The notes: generated from the letters alone by a model not told the origin. Positions 1-9,172 are shown, counted from the first letter of the stretch. The stretch is DNA of 64,000 nt from Peptoniphilus_A sp001811425 (GCF_001811425.1 NZ_KV804733.1:10600-74599); one strand, 5' to 3'. Numbers and translations: made by a program.

Positions 1-61
1 TTGATGATTGACTATTCACTTAAAATTTGTGTTTGAGAGCCTTTGAAAAGGATAAAATTAA

Positions 62-90
62 TTCACAATTTTATCACTTTATGCTAAAAT
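62..90 (+). promoter_or_regulatory. sigma-A-type promoter of the serine dehydratase operon
   Basis: TTCACA at 62-67 and TAAAAT at 85-90 are separated by exactly 17 bp and lie 25 bp before the start codon of sdaAB. The spacing is ideal and both boxes are close to consensus. No operator was recognised. Confidence 0.55.
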
Positions 91-115
91 AGAGTAGCAA
101 GGAGGGGGTTAATTA

Positions 116-784
116 ATGAAAGAATATAGTTCCTTTGAAATCCTTGGACCCATAATGGTTGGTCCATCGTCATCTCACACTGCAGGCGCTTGCAAGATAG
201 CAAGAGTTGCAGCAAAAATTTGTCCTGGAAATTATGAAAGCGTGGAATTTTATTTGCACGGTTCTTTTGCATATACATATAAGGGACATGGCACTGATAG
301 AGCACTTTTAGGCGGAATCATGGGCTTTGAAACTTATGACAATTCTATTAGAAGGGCTTATGAAATTGCTGACGAGAGAGGCATTAACTACTCTTTTATC
401 CCAATGAATTTAGGAGAAGAGTATCACCCAAATACAGTTAAAATAAAATTTAATTATGAAGATGGAAGTAGCGAATATGTAATTGGCTCCTCAATTGGCG
501 GGGGCAATATGATAATCGTTGACATAAATGGAATAAAGGTTGAATTTGATGGCAAGTTCCCAACATTTTTGTTCCAATACAATGAACAAAAGGGCGTCAT
601 AGCCGAAGTTTCTACAGCTTTAGCCAATGAAAATTACAATATTGAATCTATTAACACATCTAAGGATATGCTTACTGAAATTGTAACCCTAACTGTTGAG
701 CTAGACGAAAAAGCCAATGAAAACTTAAAAAATCTTTTGTTAAATAATCCTAGATATTTAACTTCAAAATATGTGGAGGTTTAA
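116..784 (+). CDS. sdaAB: L-serine ammonia-lyase, iron-sulfur dependent, beta subunit
   Basis: This is the small subunit of the two-subunit oxygen-sensitive L-serine dehydratase, which deaminates serine to pyruvate and ammonia in the cytoplasm. The N-terminal half carries the family motif GPSSSHTAGA near residue 16. The last 70 residues read as an ACT domain (VIAEVSTALANENYNIESI), probably the serine-sensing or regulatory part. At 222 aa it has the normal length. An AAGGAGGGGG ribosome-binding site precedes the ATG. The alpha subunit gene begins immediately after the stop codon, as in Clostridia, so the two are surely co-translated. In this amino-acid-fermenting context the enzyme is catabolic. 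Confidence 0.95.
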   Translation: MKEYSSFEILGPIMVGPSSSHTAGACKIARVAAKICPGNYESVEFYLHGSFAYTYKGHGTDRALLGGIMGFETYDNSIRRAYEIADERGINYSFIPMNLGEEYHPNTVKIKFNYEDGSSEYVIGSSIGGGNMIIVDINGIKVEFDGKFPTFLFQYNEQKGVIAEVSTALANENYNIESINTSKDMLTEIVTLTVELDEKANENLKNLLLNNPRYLTSKYVEV

Positions 785-1666
785 ATGTTAAATACTGCTA
801 AAGAAATTATAGAAGTATGTGAAAGTGGAAATCTTCACTTTTATGATTTAGTCTTAAAGGAAGAGACAAAGGTCCTTAAAATGACTGAAGAAGAGATGAA
901 GAAAAAGCTTCAAGAAATTTTAGAAGTTATGAAAGCTTCATCACATGAAACACTAGATAAAACTTACGACACTGAATATAGAATGATAGACGGCTTTGCA
1001 AAAAAGATGAACGACTATCAAAAAGAAAAAGATCCTTTAACTAGCAAATTTCTAGTTAGGACAATGGCTATGGCCTTTTCCACATCTGAAACCAATGCCA
1101 ATATGGGAACTATTGCAGCAGCGCCAACTGCTGGAAGTTCCGGTATTATGCCTGCAGCCCTAATGGCAGCAAGAGACAAATATGGTTTAGATGATGAGAC
1201 ATTAATAAATGGACTTTTGACATCAATAGGAATAGGGCAAATTATTGGTAAATATGCAACATTCGCCGGTGCTGAAGGTGGATGCCAAGCTGAATGTGGT
1301 TCTGCCAGTGCTATGGCAGCAGCTGCTCTAGTAGAAATGCTTGGCGGAAGCGTAGAAGAAGCACTAAATGCAGCCAGCATTACACTTATTAATGTAATGG
1401 GGCTCGCCTGTGACCCCATAGCAGGACTTGTAGAGTATCCATGTACTTTTAGAAATGCCTCAGGTGTTATGAATTCTTTCATATCAGTTGACATGGCCCT
1501 TGCAGGTGTAAAATCAATTGTACCTTTTGACGAAGTTTGTCAAGCAATGGGTGAAGTTGGGCATTTATTACATGAATCAATTAGGGAGACTGGTCTTGGC
1601 GGGCTAGCAGGTACAAAAACCGGACAATGTATTAGAGCCGAGTTTTTGAATATTAAGGAGGATTAA
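785..1666 (+). CDS. sdaAA: L-serine ammonia-lyase, iron-sulfur dependent, alpha subunit
   Basis: This is the catalytic subunit that binds the [4Fe-4S] cluster used to dehydrate serine. The cysteine-rich C-terminal half is intact: GGCQAECGSA, then GLACDPIAGLVEYPC, which contains two cysteines 11 residues apart as expected for cluster ligands, followed by the conserved GGLAGTKTG near the end. At 293 aa it matches the clostridial two-subunit type. It starts at the base after the beta-subunit stop codon. A membrane symporter follows one base after its stop, so uptake and deamination of serine are probably one operon. Confidence 0.95.
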   Translation: MLNTAKEIIEVCESGNLHFYDLVLKEETKVLKMTEEEMKKKLQEILEVMKASSHETLDKTYDTEYRMIDGFAKKMNDYQKEKDPLTSKFLVRTMAMAFSTSETNANMGTIAAAPTAGSSGIMPAALMAARDKYGLDDETLINGLLTSIGIGQIIGKYATFAGAEGGCQAECGSASAMAAAALVEMLGGSVEEALNAASITLINVMGLACDPIAGLVEYPCTFRNASGVMNSFISVDMALAGVKSIVPFDEVCQAMGEVGHLLHESIRETGLGGLAGTKTGQCIRAEFLNIKED

Positions 1667-1667
1667 A

Positions 1668-2909
1668 ATGACAGAAAAAAAGAAAAAAATAGGTCTAATT
1701 CCTAGACTTATTATAGCTATTGCGCTAGGTATTCTTGTTGGTCAATATTGTCCAGCAGTAGTAACTAAAATTGCAATCACAATCTCAGGATTATTTGGAA
1801 AGTTCTTAAACTTCATTATTCCATTAATGATTATTGCCTTTGTATCTAAGGGTATTGCAGACCTATCTGAAGGTGCTGGTAAACTTTTAGGAGTAACAGT
1901 TGGACTTGCTTATTTATCTACATTAGTTGCAGGATCTCTATCCTACACTATGGCAAGAAACATATTCCCAAGCTTTATTAAACCAGAACTTGCAGAACAA
2001 GTTCAAAAAGCAACTGCAAATGAAATTGCACCTTTCTTTGAAATTCCACTAGGAGCTTTCATCGATGTAACTGCAGCACTTGTACTTGCATTTATGCTAG
2101 GACTTACAGTTTCAGCACTAAGAGCAAAGGGAAGCGGAGAAATTTTCTATAAGGGAATTAACGAATTCAATGAAATCATAAATTTAGTATTATCTAAATT
2201 CGTAATACCTCTACTTCCATTCTTTATCTTTGGTAACTTCTGTAACCTATCATATTCAGGTTCAGTATTTGCAATTCTTGGAATATTCTGGAAAATATTC
2301 CTTTGCATTATTATTTTGCATACACTATATTTGGTTCTTTTATTTGTTATATCAGGAGCATACACTGGAAGAAACCCTGCAAAATGTATAAAAGCAGCAG
2401 TTCCAGCTTACTTAACAGCTATAGGAACTCAATCTTCAGCAGCAACTATTCCTGTTAACGTTGCTTGTAACAGAAAAATGGGTGTAACAAGACAAATTAG
2501 AGAATTCTGTATCCCACTATGTGCAACAGTTCACTTAGCTGGATCAATGATTACTTTAACAGCTTGTGTATTTACACTACTTTCAATGTTTGATATGCCT
2601 CACTCTTTCCCACTAATTCTTAAATTTATCGGAATCCTAGGAGTTGCCATGGTAGCAGCACCAGGAGCACCAGGTGGAGCAGTAATGAGTGCACTTCCAT
2701 TCTTACCAGTAGTAGGAATTGAATCATCAGGAACACTTGCTACAATTTTAATTTCACTATATCTAACTCAAGACTCTTTTGGTACAGCAGCTAACGTAAC
2801 TGGCGATAACGCTATTTCAATAGCAGTTGAAAAAATCTATTACAAGTACATTGTAAAGAGACCTATTCCAGAAGAAAACTTCGACGAAGAAGCAAGATTA
2901 GATATTTAA
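1668..2909 (+). CDS. sodium:dicarboxylate/amino acid symporter family protein (probable serine transporter)
   Basis: A 413-residue integral membrane protein of the DAACS (sodium:dicarboxylate symporter) superfamily, with about eight hydrophobic segments. Family features are the serine-rich hairpin GTQSSAATIPVNV near residue 250, the APGAPGGAVM loop near 330 and a C-terminal TGDNAISIAV segment. Position directly behind sdaAA, with one intervening base and an AAGGAGG site inside the sdaAA end, argues that it imports serine (or serine and threonine, like SstT) for the dehydratase. Substrate is inferred from context; glutamate or another small amino acid is possible. A strong terminator follows, closing the operon. 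Confidence 0.82.
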   Translation: MTEKKKKIGLIPRLIIAIALGILVGQYCPAVVTKIAITISGLFGKFLNFIIPLMIIAFVSKGIADLSEGAGKLLGVTVGLAYLSTLVAGSLSYTMARNIFPSFIKPELAEQVQKATANEIAPFFEIPLGAFIDVTAALVLAFMLGLTVSALRAKGSGEIFYKGINEFNEIINLVLSKFVIPLLPFFIFGNFCNLSYSGSVFAILGIFWKIFLCIIILHTLYLVLLFVISGAYTGRNPAKCIKAAVPAYLTAIGTQSSAATIPVNVACNRKMGVTRQIREFCIPLCATVHLAGSMITLTACVFTLLSMFDMPHSFPLILKFIGILGVAMVAAPGAPGGAVMSALPFLPVVGIESSGTLATILISLYLTQDSFGTAANVTGDNAISIAVEKIYYKYIVKRPIPEENFDEEARLDI

Positions 2910-2931
2910 TCAAAAATGCATATTTACCTAG

Positions 2932-2961
2932 AAAAAACTATGTCTCGGACATAGTTTTTTT
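2932..2961 (+). terminator. terminator of the serine dehydratase operon
   Basis: Perfect 13-bp inverted repeat (2932-2944 with 2948-2960) around a 3-nt loop. The A-tract and T-tract form part of the stem. Confidence 0.88.
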
Positions 2962-2990
2962 GCTTTATAAAATATTTTATGTCTATCTAA

Positions 2991-3019
2991 TTAAAGAATT
3001 AAAATAAATTTGCTATAAT
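2991..3019 (+). promoter_or_regulatory. promoter of the SDR-lipid kinase-folD operon
   Basis: A perfect TATAAT at 3014-3019 lies 17 bp from a weak TTAAAG -35 at 2991-2996. It lies 21 bp before the SDR start codon and just after the previous terminator. Confidence 0.5.
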
Positions 3020-3040
3020 GAGACTAAAGGTTGGTGTGAC

Positions 3041-3775
3041 ATGAAGACTGTACTTATAACAGGTGCCTCAAGAGGTATTGGCAGAGACATTGCCAAGAGG
3101 CTGGCAAGAGAAGACTATAGAATTATAATAAATTACAATAAATCAGAAAAAGAAGCAAAAGAATTAGAAAAAGAAATAAGATCCATGCGTAAAGATGCCC
3201 TTGCCATAAAGGCTGATGTGACAAAATTTTCTGAAGTGGAAGAAATGTTTAATGAAGTTTCAAAAAGATTTAAGGGCGTTGACATACTTATAAACAATGC
3301 AGGAATTTCTAGCTACGCACTTTTCCAAGACATTGACGAAAAAACTTGGGACCACATTTTTGATGTAAATGTAAAGGGCGTTTACAATTCCATTCACGCA
3401 GCCCTTCCCTATATGTTAGAGAAGCATTCAGGGAAAATTTTAAATATGTCTTCCATCTGGGGCATAGTTGGTGGCTCCATGGAAAGTCATTACTCGGCAA
3501 GTAAGGGCGCCATAAATGCACTTACCAAGGCACTGGCACAGGAACTTGGCTACTCTGGCATAACGGTTAACGCGATTGCACCAGGTGCAGTTGATACACC
3601 AATGACCAAGGAAATTGGAGAAGAAAATTTGTGCATTCTATCTGAAGAAATTCCCATGGGTAGACTTGCAACCACTGAAGAGATTGCAGAGTTAGTTGCC
3701 TTTATGATTTCAGAGAAAAATTCCTACATGACAGGACAAATTATTTCGCCTAACGGCGGCATGATAGTATATTGA
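3041..3775 (+). CDS. short-chain dehydrogenase/reductase, FabG-like
   Basis: Cytosolic NAD(P)-dependent oxidoreductase of the classical SDR family, 244 aa. The cofactor motif TGASRGIG is at residues 7-14, the structural NNAG motif near 86, the catalytic serine in MSSIWG near 138 and the YSASK active site near 152-156. It ends with the NGGM tail typical of FabG-like enzymes. No acyl carrier protein or other fatty-acid gene is nearby; the neighbours are a lipid kinase (17 bp downstream) and folD. The substrate therefore cannot be named. It could be 3-oxoacyl-ACP reductase or another alcohol dehydrogenase. Confidence 0.85.
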   Translation: MKTVLITGASRGIGRDIAKRLAREDYRIIINYNKSEKEAKELEKEIRSMRKDALAIKADVTKFSEVEEMFNEVSKRFKGVDILINNAGISSYALFQDIDEKTWDHIFDVNVKGVYNSIHAALPYMLEKHSGKILNMSSIWGIVGGSMESHYSASKGAINALTKALAQELGYSGITVNAIAPGAVDTPMTKEIGEENLCILSEEIPMGRLATTEEIAELVAFMISEKNSYMTGQIISPNGGMIVY

Positions 3776-3792
3776 TAGAGAGAGGTGTTTAA

Positions 3793-4689
3793 ATGAAAAT
3801 TTTATTTATCTACAACCCAAATTCTGGAGACGAAAGCGGCAAAGAATTTGTGGGAGAAGTTGAAGATTATCTCAAAAAATATTTTGAAGAAGTAATTTTA
3901 AGGGAGACAAAAGAAGCTGGCGACGGCACAAGATTTGCCCAAGAGACAAAGGACATTGATGCCATAGGAGTATATGGTGGTGACGGAAGTGTAAATGAAG
4001 TTTTATTGGGCATGCATAAAACTTCTTCAAGGGCTAAACTTTTAATTTTGCCAGGTGGTACAGGAAATTTATTGGCAAAGAAACTGGGGATAGATGATGA
4101 CAAGGAAGCTGCCCTAAGATCCTTTGACTTTAAAAGGACAAAGAAGATTGACCTTGGCAAGGTAAATGATAAGATTTTCAGCCTCTTTGCCTCAATAGGC
4201 GCTGTGCCAGAGGCAATCCACGAAGTCTCCTCAGAAGAAAAGTCAAAATTTGGTGGTCTTGCCTATATAAAGAAGTCCATAGAAAAATTAGCTTCGTCTG
4301 AAGAATATAAACTTGATGTGAAATCTGATGGTGGAAATTATTCTGGACCAGTAGACCATTTAATAGTTGGTCTTACAAATAAAATTGGAAAATTAGAATT
4401 TACCCAAGAAAATGAAGAGATGAATAGTGGCAAGGCAAACCTATTTATCATGACAAGTGATTCAGTAAGGGACAGGCTTGAAGTTTTAAAGGACTCCCTT
4501 AGCGGCGAAGTTGAAGAGGGAGAAAGCATAGTTCACTATACTGTTAAAGAAGTGGAAATAAATTCAATGGATGGTGAAGAAGTTGCACTTGATATTGATG
4601 GAGATAAGGGTCCAAATTTGCCAGTAAAAATAGAAATTTTAAAGGAAGCAGTGGAAGTTTATCTTCCAAGTGAGGTGGAAGATGACTAA
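3793..4689 (+). CDS. diacylglycerol/lipid kinase family protein
   Basis: A 298-residue cytosolic protein with the DAGK catalytic domain: NPNSG near residue 9 and the nucleotide-binding YGGDGSVNEVLLGM near 58-71, followed by LPGGTGNLLAKKLGI. These are the hallmark motifs of bacterial DagK/YegS lipid kinases, which phosphorylate diacylglycerol or related lipids. The C-terminal half is the beta-rich second domain. It is the second gene of an SDR-kinase-folD operon, and its last codons overlap the folD start by 8 bp. Exact lipid substrate is unknown. Confidence 0.88.
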   Translation: MKILFIYNPNSGDESGKEFVGEVEDYLKKYFEEVILRETKEAGDGTRFAQETKDIDAIGVYGGDGSVNEVLLGMHKTSSRAKLLILPGGTGNLLAKKLGIDDDKEAALRSFDFKRTKKIDLGKVNDKIFSLFASIGAVPEAIHEVSSEEKSKFGGLAYIKKSIEKLASSEEYKLDVKSDGGNYSGPVDHLIVGLTNKIGKLEFTQENEEMNSGKANLFIMTSDSVRDRLEVLKDSLSGEVEEGESIVHYTVKEVEINSMDGEEVALDIDGDKGPNLPVKIEILKEAVEVYLPSEVEDD

Positions 4690-5509
4690 GATTTTATATG
4701 CTAAGGATTATGTTGAGAAAAAAAGTGGTGACCTAATAGAAAGGGTAAAAAAATTAAAATCTAAGCCAATTATTTCTATAATAAGAGTGGGCAAGGACTA
4801 CGGAAGCCTTGCCTATGAAAAGGGAATAAAAAAGACGGCAGAAAAACTTGGTCTTGAGGTTGATGTCAATGAATTTGCAAAAGATGCCAGCCAAAATGAA
4901 GTCATTGACGTTATAAAAAAGTTAAACGACGATGAAAAAATTGGGGGCATACTTGTCTTTAGACCTCTCCCAGAAAATTTTGACGAAGAAAAAATTTCTC
5001 TTGCCCTAGATCCAAAAAAAGATGTGGACTGCATGCATCCCCTAAACATGGCGAGAGTTTTCAGTGGAGATGTCAGTGGTTTCACTCCCCTTGCCCCAAA
5101 GGCAGCCTACGAACTTTTAAGGTTTTATGGCTATGACTTAAAGGGCAAGGAGGCAGTTATAATCAACCACTCCAATGTTGTGGGTAAGCCTCTTGCCATG
5201 TTTCTTTTAAAGGACTTAGCCACAGTTACAATTTGCCATGTGGGTACAGTGGACCTTAAAAAACACACAAGGTCGGCAGAAATTATTTTTACAGCCATGG
5301 GGCGAGCAGAAAGCTTAGACGAGACTTATTTTAACCAAGATGCTCTGGTAATTGACATTGGCACTTCAAAAAATAAGGAAGGGAAATATAGAGGCGACCT
5401 TGATGAAAAGTCAGTAGATGGAAAAATAAGTGCCTACTCACCAGTTCCCGGTGGCATAGGCAGCATTACCAACTTACTTTTACTTGAAAATGTAATAAAT
5501 TATTATTAA
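4682..5509 (+). CDS. folD: bifunctional methylenetetrahydrofolate dehydrogenase/methenyl-THF cyclohydrolase
   Basis: FolD interconverts methylene-THF, methenyl-THF and formyl-THF in one-carbon metabolism. The start at 4682 is chosen over an in-frame ATG at 4670 because a GAGGTGG site sits just upstream of it. Recognisable features are YxxK-type residues in AYEKGIKK near residue 44, the DVDCMHPLN loop near 114 and the NAD(P)-binding stretch around HSNVVGKPLAMFLL near 160. It ends with PVPGGIGSITNLLL, the family signature. Length 275 aa is normal. It overlaps the lipid-kinase gene by 8 bp and is followed by a strong terminator. Confidence 0.94.
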   Translation: MTKILYAKDYVEKKSGDLIERVKKLKSKPIISIIRVGKDYGSLAYEKGIKKTAEKLGLEVDVNEFAKDASQNEVIDVIKKLNDDEKIGGILVFRPLPENFDEEKISLALDPKKDVDCMHPLNMARVFSGDVSGFTPLAPKAAYELLRFYGYDLKGKEAVIINHSNVVGKPLAMFLLKDLATVTICHVGTVDLKKHTRSAEIIFTAMGRAESLDETYFNQDALVIDIGTSKNKEGKYRGDLDEKSVDGKISAYSPVPGGIGSITNLLLLENVINYY

Positions 5510-5535
5510 AAAAATTTAAAATCAAAAATTTTTTT

Positions 5536-5568
5536 GGCTCTCCAAATTTTCTGGAGAGCCTTTTATTT
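5536..5568 (+). terminator. terminator after folD
   Basis: GGCTCTCCA (5536-5544) pairs perfectly with TGGAGAGCC (5552-5560) and is followed by a T-rich tail. Confidence 0.92.
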
Positions 5569-5603
5569 TTTTATTTGTTATAATGAAAAAAAAGGAGCGA
5601 GAA

Positions 5604-6506
5604 ATGATAACAAATAAAGTAATTTTAGTAAGGCCCCATGCCTTTAAGTACAATAAAGAGACAGCCATTGACAATGTCTACCAAGAGCGTCCCAGGGAAA
5701 GTGCAGAGGATGAAATAAAAGAGAGAGCCTTAGAGGAATTTGACCAGGCAGTAAGACTTCTTCGCGAAAATAAAATTCATGTTGATGTAATAGAAGACTT
5801 TGACGACTCTACACCTGATTCAATTTTTCCTAACAATGTCTTTGTCACCTTCCCAGGAAAAGTTTTTGTGTCAGAAATGTACACAGAAAACAGAAATAAG
5901 GAGTACGAAAAAATTCTTCCACAGCTTAAAAAAATTATTGATTACGACAAAGCTGACCTAGTTGATTTTAGAAATGATGAGGGAAAAGTTTTGGAAGGAA
6001 CAGGTGCCCTTGTCATAGACAGGTGGAGTAATATTTGCTACGGCTGCCTATCAAAGCGCTGTGACGAAGATGAATTTTTAAAATTTGCCAAGGTCTTTAA
6101 TCTTAAGCCAGTGGCTTTTAGGGCAAGGGACAAGGGCAAGGACATTTACCACACAAATGTGCTTATGATGGTGGCAGAAAAGTTTGCAATTATTGCAGAT
6201 AGTTTGATTACAGAAAATAGGGATGGAGTTTTAAATTCATTAAGGGAAAGCGGCAAGGAAATAATTTCTCTTTCAGAAGATGAGTTTAATAATTTTGCGG
6301 CAAACTCCATTGAGTTAAAGGGAGAAGACAAAAATATTCTCGTGATTTCAAAGACGGCCTATGATAGCCTAAGTGATGATCACAAAAAAATAATTGAAAA
6401 ATACGACGATATCCTTCCAATTTCCGTAGACACAATATCAAAATATGGCGGCGGGTCCATAAGATGTATGATTGCAGAAAATTTTTTTGACTTAAGGAAA
6501 GATTAA
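5604..6506 (+). CDS. ctlX: CtlX-like citrulline utilization hydrolase (arginine deiminase/amidinotransferase superfamily)
   Basis: A 300-residue protein of the guanidine-modifying pentein superfamily. The N terminus has VRPHAFKYN, then SIFPNNVFV near residue 83, a His in YHTNVLM near residue 190, and the catalytic Cys in the C-terminal GGGSIRCM. This matches the CtlX/dimethylarginine-hydrolase-like group acting on citrulline or arginine derivatives. The start at 5604 has an AAGGAG site 7 bp upstream; the in-frame ATG at 5583 lies inside a TATAAT box and is unlikely. It supports amino-acid catabolism, but the precise substrate is inferred from family only. Confidence 0.8.
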   Translation: MITNKVILVRPHAFKYNKETAIDNVYQERPRESAEDEIKERALEEFDQAVRLLRENKIHVDVIEDFDDSTPDSIFPNNVFVTFPGKVFVSEMYTENRNKEYEKILPQLKKIIDYDKADLVDFRNDEGKVLEGTGALVIDRWSNICYGCLSKRCDEDEFLKFAKVFNLKPVAFRARDKGKDIYHTNVLMMVAEKFAIIADSLITENRDGVLNSLRESGKEIISLSEDEFNNFAANSIELKGEDKNILVISKTAYDSLSDDHKKIIEKYDDILPISVDTISKYGGGSIRCMIAENFFDLRKD

Positions 6507-6507
6507 G

Positions 6508-6684
6508 GTGGAAGTTTTAAAATTCTTGGGATTTTTATTTGTGGCACTTGGCTTAGCTTTGGGAATCCCAAAAAAATTAAGGGAATATAGAGAAGAAAAA
6601 AATTTGGAAAACTTCTTGGAATTATTTGGTCGCATCATAATGATTCCCTCTGCAATAATCCTGGCAATAGGAGTTTTTATTTAA
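6508..6684 (+). CDS. small membrane protein of unknown function
   Basis: A 58-codon ORF starting with GTG one base after the CtlX stop, with AAGGA about 9 bp upstream. The product has a hydrophobic N-terminal helix (FLGFLFVALGLALGIP), a charged middle (KKLREYREEKNLENF) and a second hydrophobic helix (IIMIPSAIILAIGVFI). A two-pass hairpin topology is likely. Tight coupling to ctlX and a terminator just behind it support a real gene. I do not recognise the family. Confidence 0.6.
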   Translation: MEVLKFLGFLFVALGLALGIPKKLREYREEKNLENFLELFGRIIMIPSAIILAIGVFI

Positions 6685-6724
6685 GAGACAGAGGGAAAAT
6701 GGAAGGATTAAATTAAAAATACTT

Positions 6725-6753
6725 GCAGAGATAAATTTTGTCTCTGCTTTTTT
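6725..6753. terminator. terminator between convergent genes
   Basis: GCAGAGA (6725-6731) pairs with TCTCTGC (6741-6747), followed by a T-run. It serves the ctlX pair on the plus strand and may also stop the opposing permease transcript. Confidence 0.75.
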
Positions 6754-6758
6754 ATTGG

Positions 6759-8222
6759 CTAAGCTTTTTTACTATAAAATTTTAAAAAGGCAAGGCCCAA
6801 AAACAACCAGAAGAAGAAAATAATCAGGGCAGTGTAGCCCATAAAGGCAGGAGTCTTTGGAACAAAGGTTGAGATGACAATTACAGCAGAAATTATTATT
6901 GCTGGATAAATAGTTAGCTTTCCACCAGGTGCCTTAAAGGATGTGTAATACTCTTTGTCCTTGTTTATTAAGACCACAAGTGACAGGCAAGTTAAGAACC
7001 AACCAATGACAAAGGAAACTGAACCTAGACTGGTTAGGGGGTCTATTAAGTTCATGCCCACAAAGGGACCCATGGCAGCAAAAATAAAGCAAAAAACTAG
7101 AGCAGTTACTGGAGTTCCATACTCGGCATGTTCCTTGGCAAAAATTTTTGGAATTAAATTATTTTTTGCCATTGATTGGATTAGTCTTGCCGATGCCATA
7201 AACATTCCGTTCCAAGTGGAAAAAAGTCCTGCCAAAGTTCCTATTATAATTAATTTGGAAAGAATGTAACCTAGATTTCCGCCATAAGCTTCTTGAAGTA
7301 AATAGCCCATGGCAGGTGGACTGGCGAGAGAATATTCTTGCCAATTGGAGACGCTAGCTGTTGAAAGTATTACAAGTGAGTAAAAAATTCCTGCGGCTAC
7401 TATGGAAAGGACCATTGCAATTGCCACATTTTTAAATTTTTTATCTGGCGAAGTTTCTTCCACAGACTGTGCAATAGTGTCAAAGCCTGACATAAAAAAG
7501 GGAACTATTACAACAATGGCTATTATCCCGCCGAAAAGTGAGGAGTGACTGCCCTCGCCTACATTTTGGTAAAGGGGGTACAAATTATTTGCATTACCTG
7601 CCTTAAAAGAAAATATAATAACTATTATTCCTATTACAATTATTAAAATAGAAAGTATGGACTGAAGCTTTGAAGCAAAATCAGACCCCTTAAAATTTAT
7701 AAAAAATAATAAAAGGGCTAGGATGACTCCAAGAAGGATGGAAGATGCTTTTATGGGAGCACCTACTACATAATAAAGGACTCTTGAACTTGAGAGCCAA
7801 GGAATCAAATTTTCGAGGATGGTGTTTATATAAATTGCCTCCCAAGGTAGAATTGTCAAGTAAGAAAGTGCCAAGAACCATGATGAAATAAAGGATAAAT
7901 TTCTCCCAAAGGCTTTGTTGGTGTAAACTAAGACGCCGCCTCCTTGAGGAAGAGTTGCCAGGAGTTCACCATGACACAAGCCAATTGGTATCAAAAGCAG
8001 GGTGGCGATTATAAAACCCAAAAAGGCAGGGATGGGACCGCCAGCTTGAGCAATCCAGTGGTTAGATGAAACTGCCCAACCAACTCCAACCATAGACCCA
8101 AAACCAAGCATGAAAAAATCAAGATAACCCATGTCACCTTTTTTTCTGCTTTGTCTTATTCTCATTATATTTTTTATATTTGGAATTCTTTTTTTCATTT
8201 CCTGATACTTATCTTCTTTCAA
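6759..8222 (-). CDS. APC family amino acid permease
   Basis: A 487-residue integral membrane protein with about 12 hydrophobic segments. The first helix carries GFGSMVGVGW, the unwound glycine-rich motif of the APC superfamily that binds the amino-acid backbone. A TTG start at 8222 is preferred because GAGGTG lies 6 bp upstream; upstream in-frame codons to 8309 fall in the promoter. It is transcribed alone, convergent with ctlX and divergent from the sortase gene. Substrate cannot be read from the sequence; a cationic or neutral amino acid is likely. Confidence 0.85.
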   Translation of the reverse strand: MKEDKYQEMKKRIPNIKNIMRIRQSRKKGDMGYLDFFMLGFGSMVGVGWAVSSNHWIAQAGGPIPAFLGFIIATLLLIPIGLCHGELLATLPQGGGVLVYTNKAFGRNLSFISSWFLALSYLTILPWEAIYINTILENLIPWLSSSRVLYYVVGAPIKASSILLGVILALLLFFINFKGSDFASKLQSILSILIIVIGIIVIIFSFKAGNANNLYPLYQNVGEGSHSSLFGGIIAIVVIVPFFMSGFDTIAQSVEETSPDKKFKNVAIAMVLSIVAAGIFYSLVILSTASVSNWQEYSLASPPAMGYLLQEAYGGNLGYILSKLIIIGTLAGLFSTWNGMFMASARLIQSMAKNNLIPKIFAKEHAEYGTPVTALVFCFIFAAMGPFVGMNLIDPLTSLGSVSFVIGWFLTCLSLVVLINKDKEYYTSFKAPGGKLTIYPAIIISAVIVISTFVPKTPAFMGYTALIIFFFWLFLGLAFLKFYSKKA

Positions 8223-8279
8223 AATAAACACCTCTGTCAAAAGTTTTAAGTCTACTTTATTATGTGAAACTATATTATA

Positions 8280-8309
8280 ATAATAATTTAAAAAGACTTG
8301 AGATGTCAA
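8280..8309 (-). promoter_or_regulatory. promoter of the APC permease
   Basis: Minus-strand TTGACA (8309-8304) and TATTAT (8285-8280) are 18 bp apart, about 60 bp before the chosen TTG start. Confidence 0.55.
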
Positions 8310-8410
8310 ATTTGCAAAGATTTCTTTCTTTAATTTTTATTTTCCTTGACTATTTGTATTAAAATTAGGTAAGTATATAGGTAACATTTAAGTTTTCTAA
8401 AGGAGAAAAG

Positions 8411-9139
8411 ATGAAAAATAAAATTTTAAGTATAGTAAAAATAATTTTAGTGATAATTTTGGCCACTAGCCTTTATAGAATATATAGTTACAACAAGGCT
8501 GACAAGGAATTTAAGACTGCTACAAGGGAAGTGCAGGAGAAGTTTCAAGAACCTAATAAAGAAAAGCTTGCTAATGACAATAAGGATAAGGAAGCAAGGG
8601 AAAAAATTGTGGCACTTCAAAAAGACTATGAGTCAGTAATTGGCTGGATAAAAGTGGAGGGAACAGAAATAGATTATCCCATAGTAAAGGGCAGTGACAA
8701 CGACTATTATCTAAATCACAATTACAAGAATGACTACAATGTCTTTGGAGCAATTTTCATGGACTACAGAAACGAGGAGAATTTTTCTGACCAAAACACA
8801 ATTATTTATGGCCACAACAATGATCGCGGTGGAAATTTTAAAGCCTTGCACAAGTTTGAGGAAGATGGATTTTTCGAAAAAAATAAATTTATTGAAATTT
8901 TTTCTGAGGCTGGCTACAAGAAATACCAAATCTTTGCAGCCTATAAGGCAGGACCTTATGATAAATTTAGAAGTCCAAAATATTCAGAAGAAGATGGAGA
9001 AAAACTTCGAACCTACATCAAAGAGAGAAATATATTAAAGACAGAAGTCCCCAGTGAATTTAAAGATATTTTAACCCTACAAACTTGTTCTCCAAAGGAT
9101 ACAAGATTTGTGGTCCAGGGAAAATTAGTAGAAGAATAA
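8411..9139 (+). CDS. srtB: class B sortase
   Basis: A membrane-anchored cysteine transpeptidase that attaches surface proteins to peptidoglycan. An uncleaved N-terminal helix (ILSIVKIILVIILATSLY) anchors it with the catalytic domain outside. The catalytic His is in IIYGHNND near residue 134 and the Cys in TLQTCS near 224; the Arg follows in TRFVVQG. At 242 aa it fits class B. No LPxTG-type substrate protein is adjacent, so it may act on proteins encoded elsewhere. AAAGGAG lies just before the ATG. Confidence 0.92.
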   Translation: MKNKILSIVKIILVIILATSLYRIYSYNKADKEFKTATREVQEKFQEPNKEKLANDNKDKEAREKIVALQKDYESVIGWIKVEGTEIDYPIVKGSDNDYYLNHNYKNDYNVFGAIFMDYRNEENFSDQNTIIYGHNNDRGGNFKALHKFEEDGFFEKNKFIEIFSEAGYKKYQIFAAYKAGPYDKFRSPKYSEEDGEKLRTYIKERNILKTEVPSEFKDILTLQTCSPKDTRFVVQGKLVEE

Positions 9140-9172
9140 ATTTTAAATTTTTATAATTTTAAAGGGCCTCAA

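Noticed and set aside
1018..1494. 158-residue minus-strand ORF inside sdaAA
   Set aside because: Shadow of the coding strand in AT-rich DNA; sdaAA is certain and fills the region.
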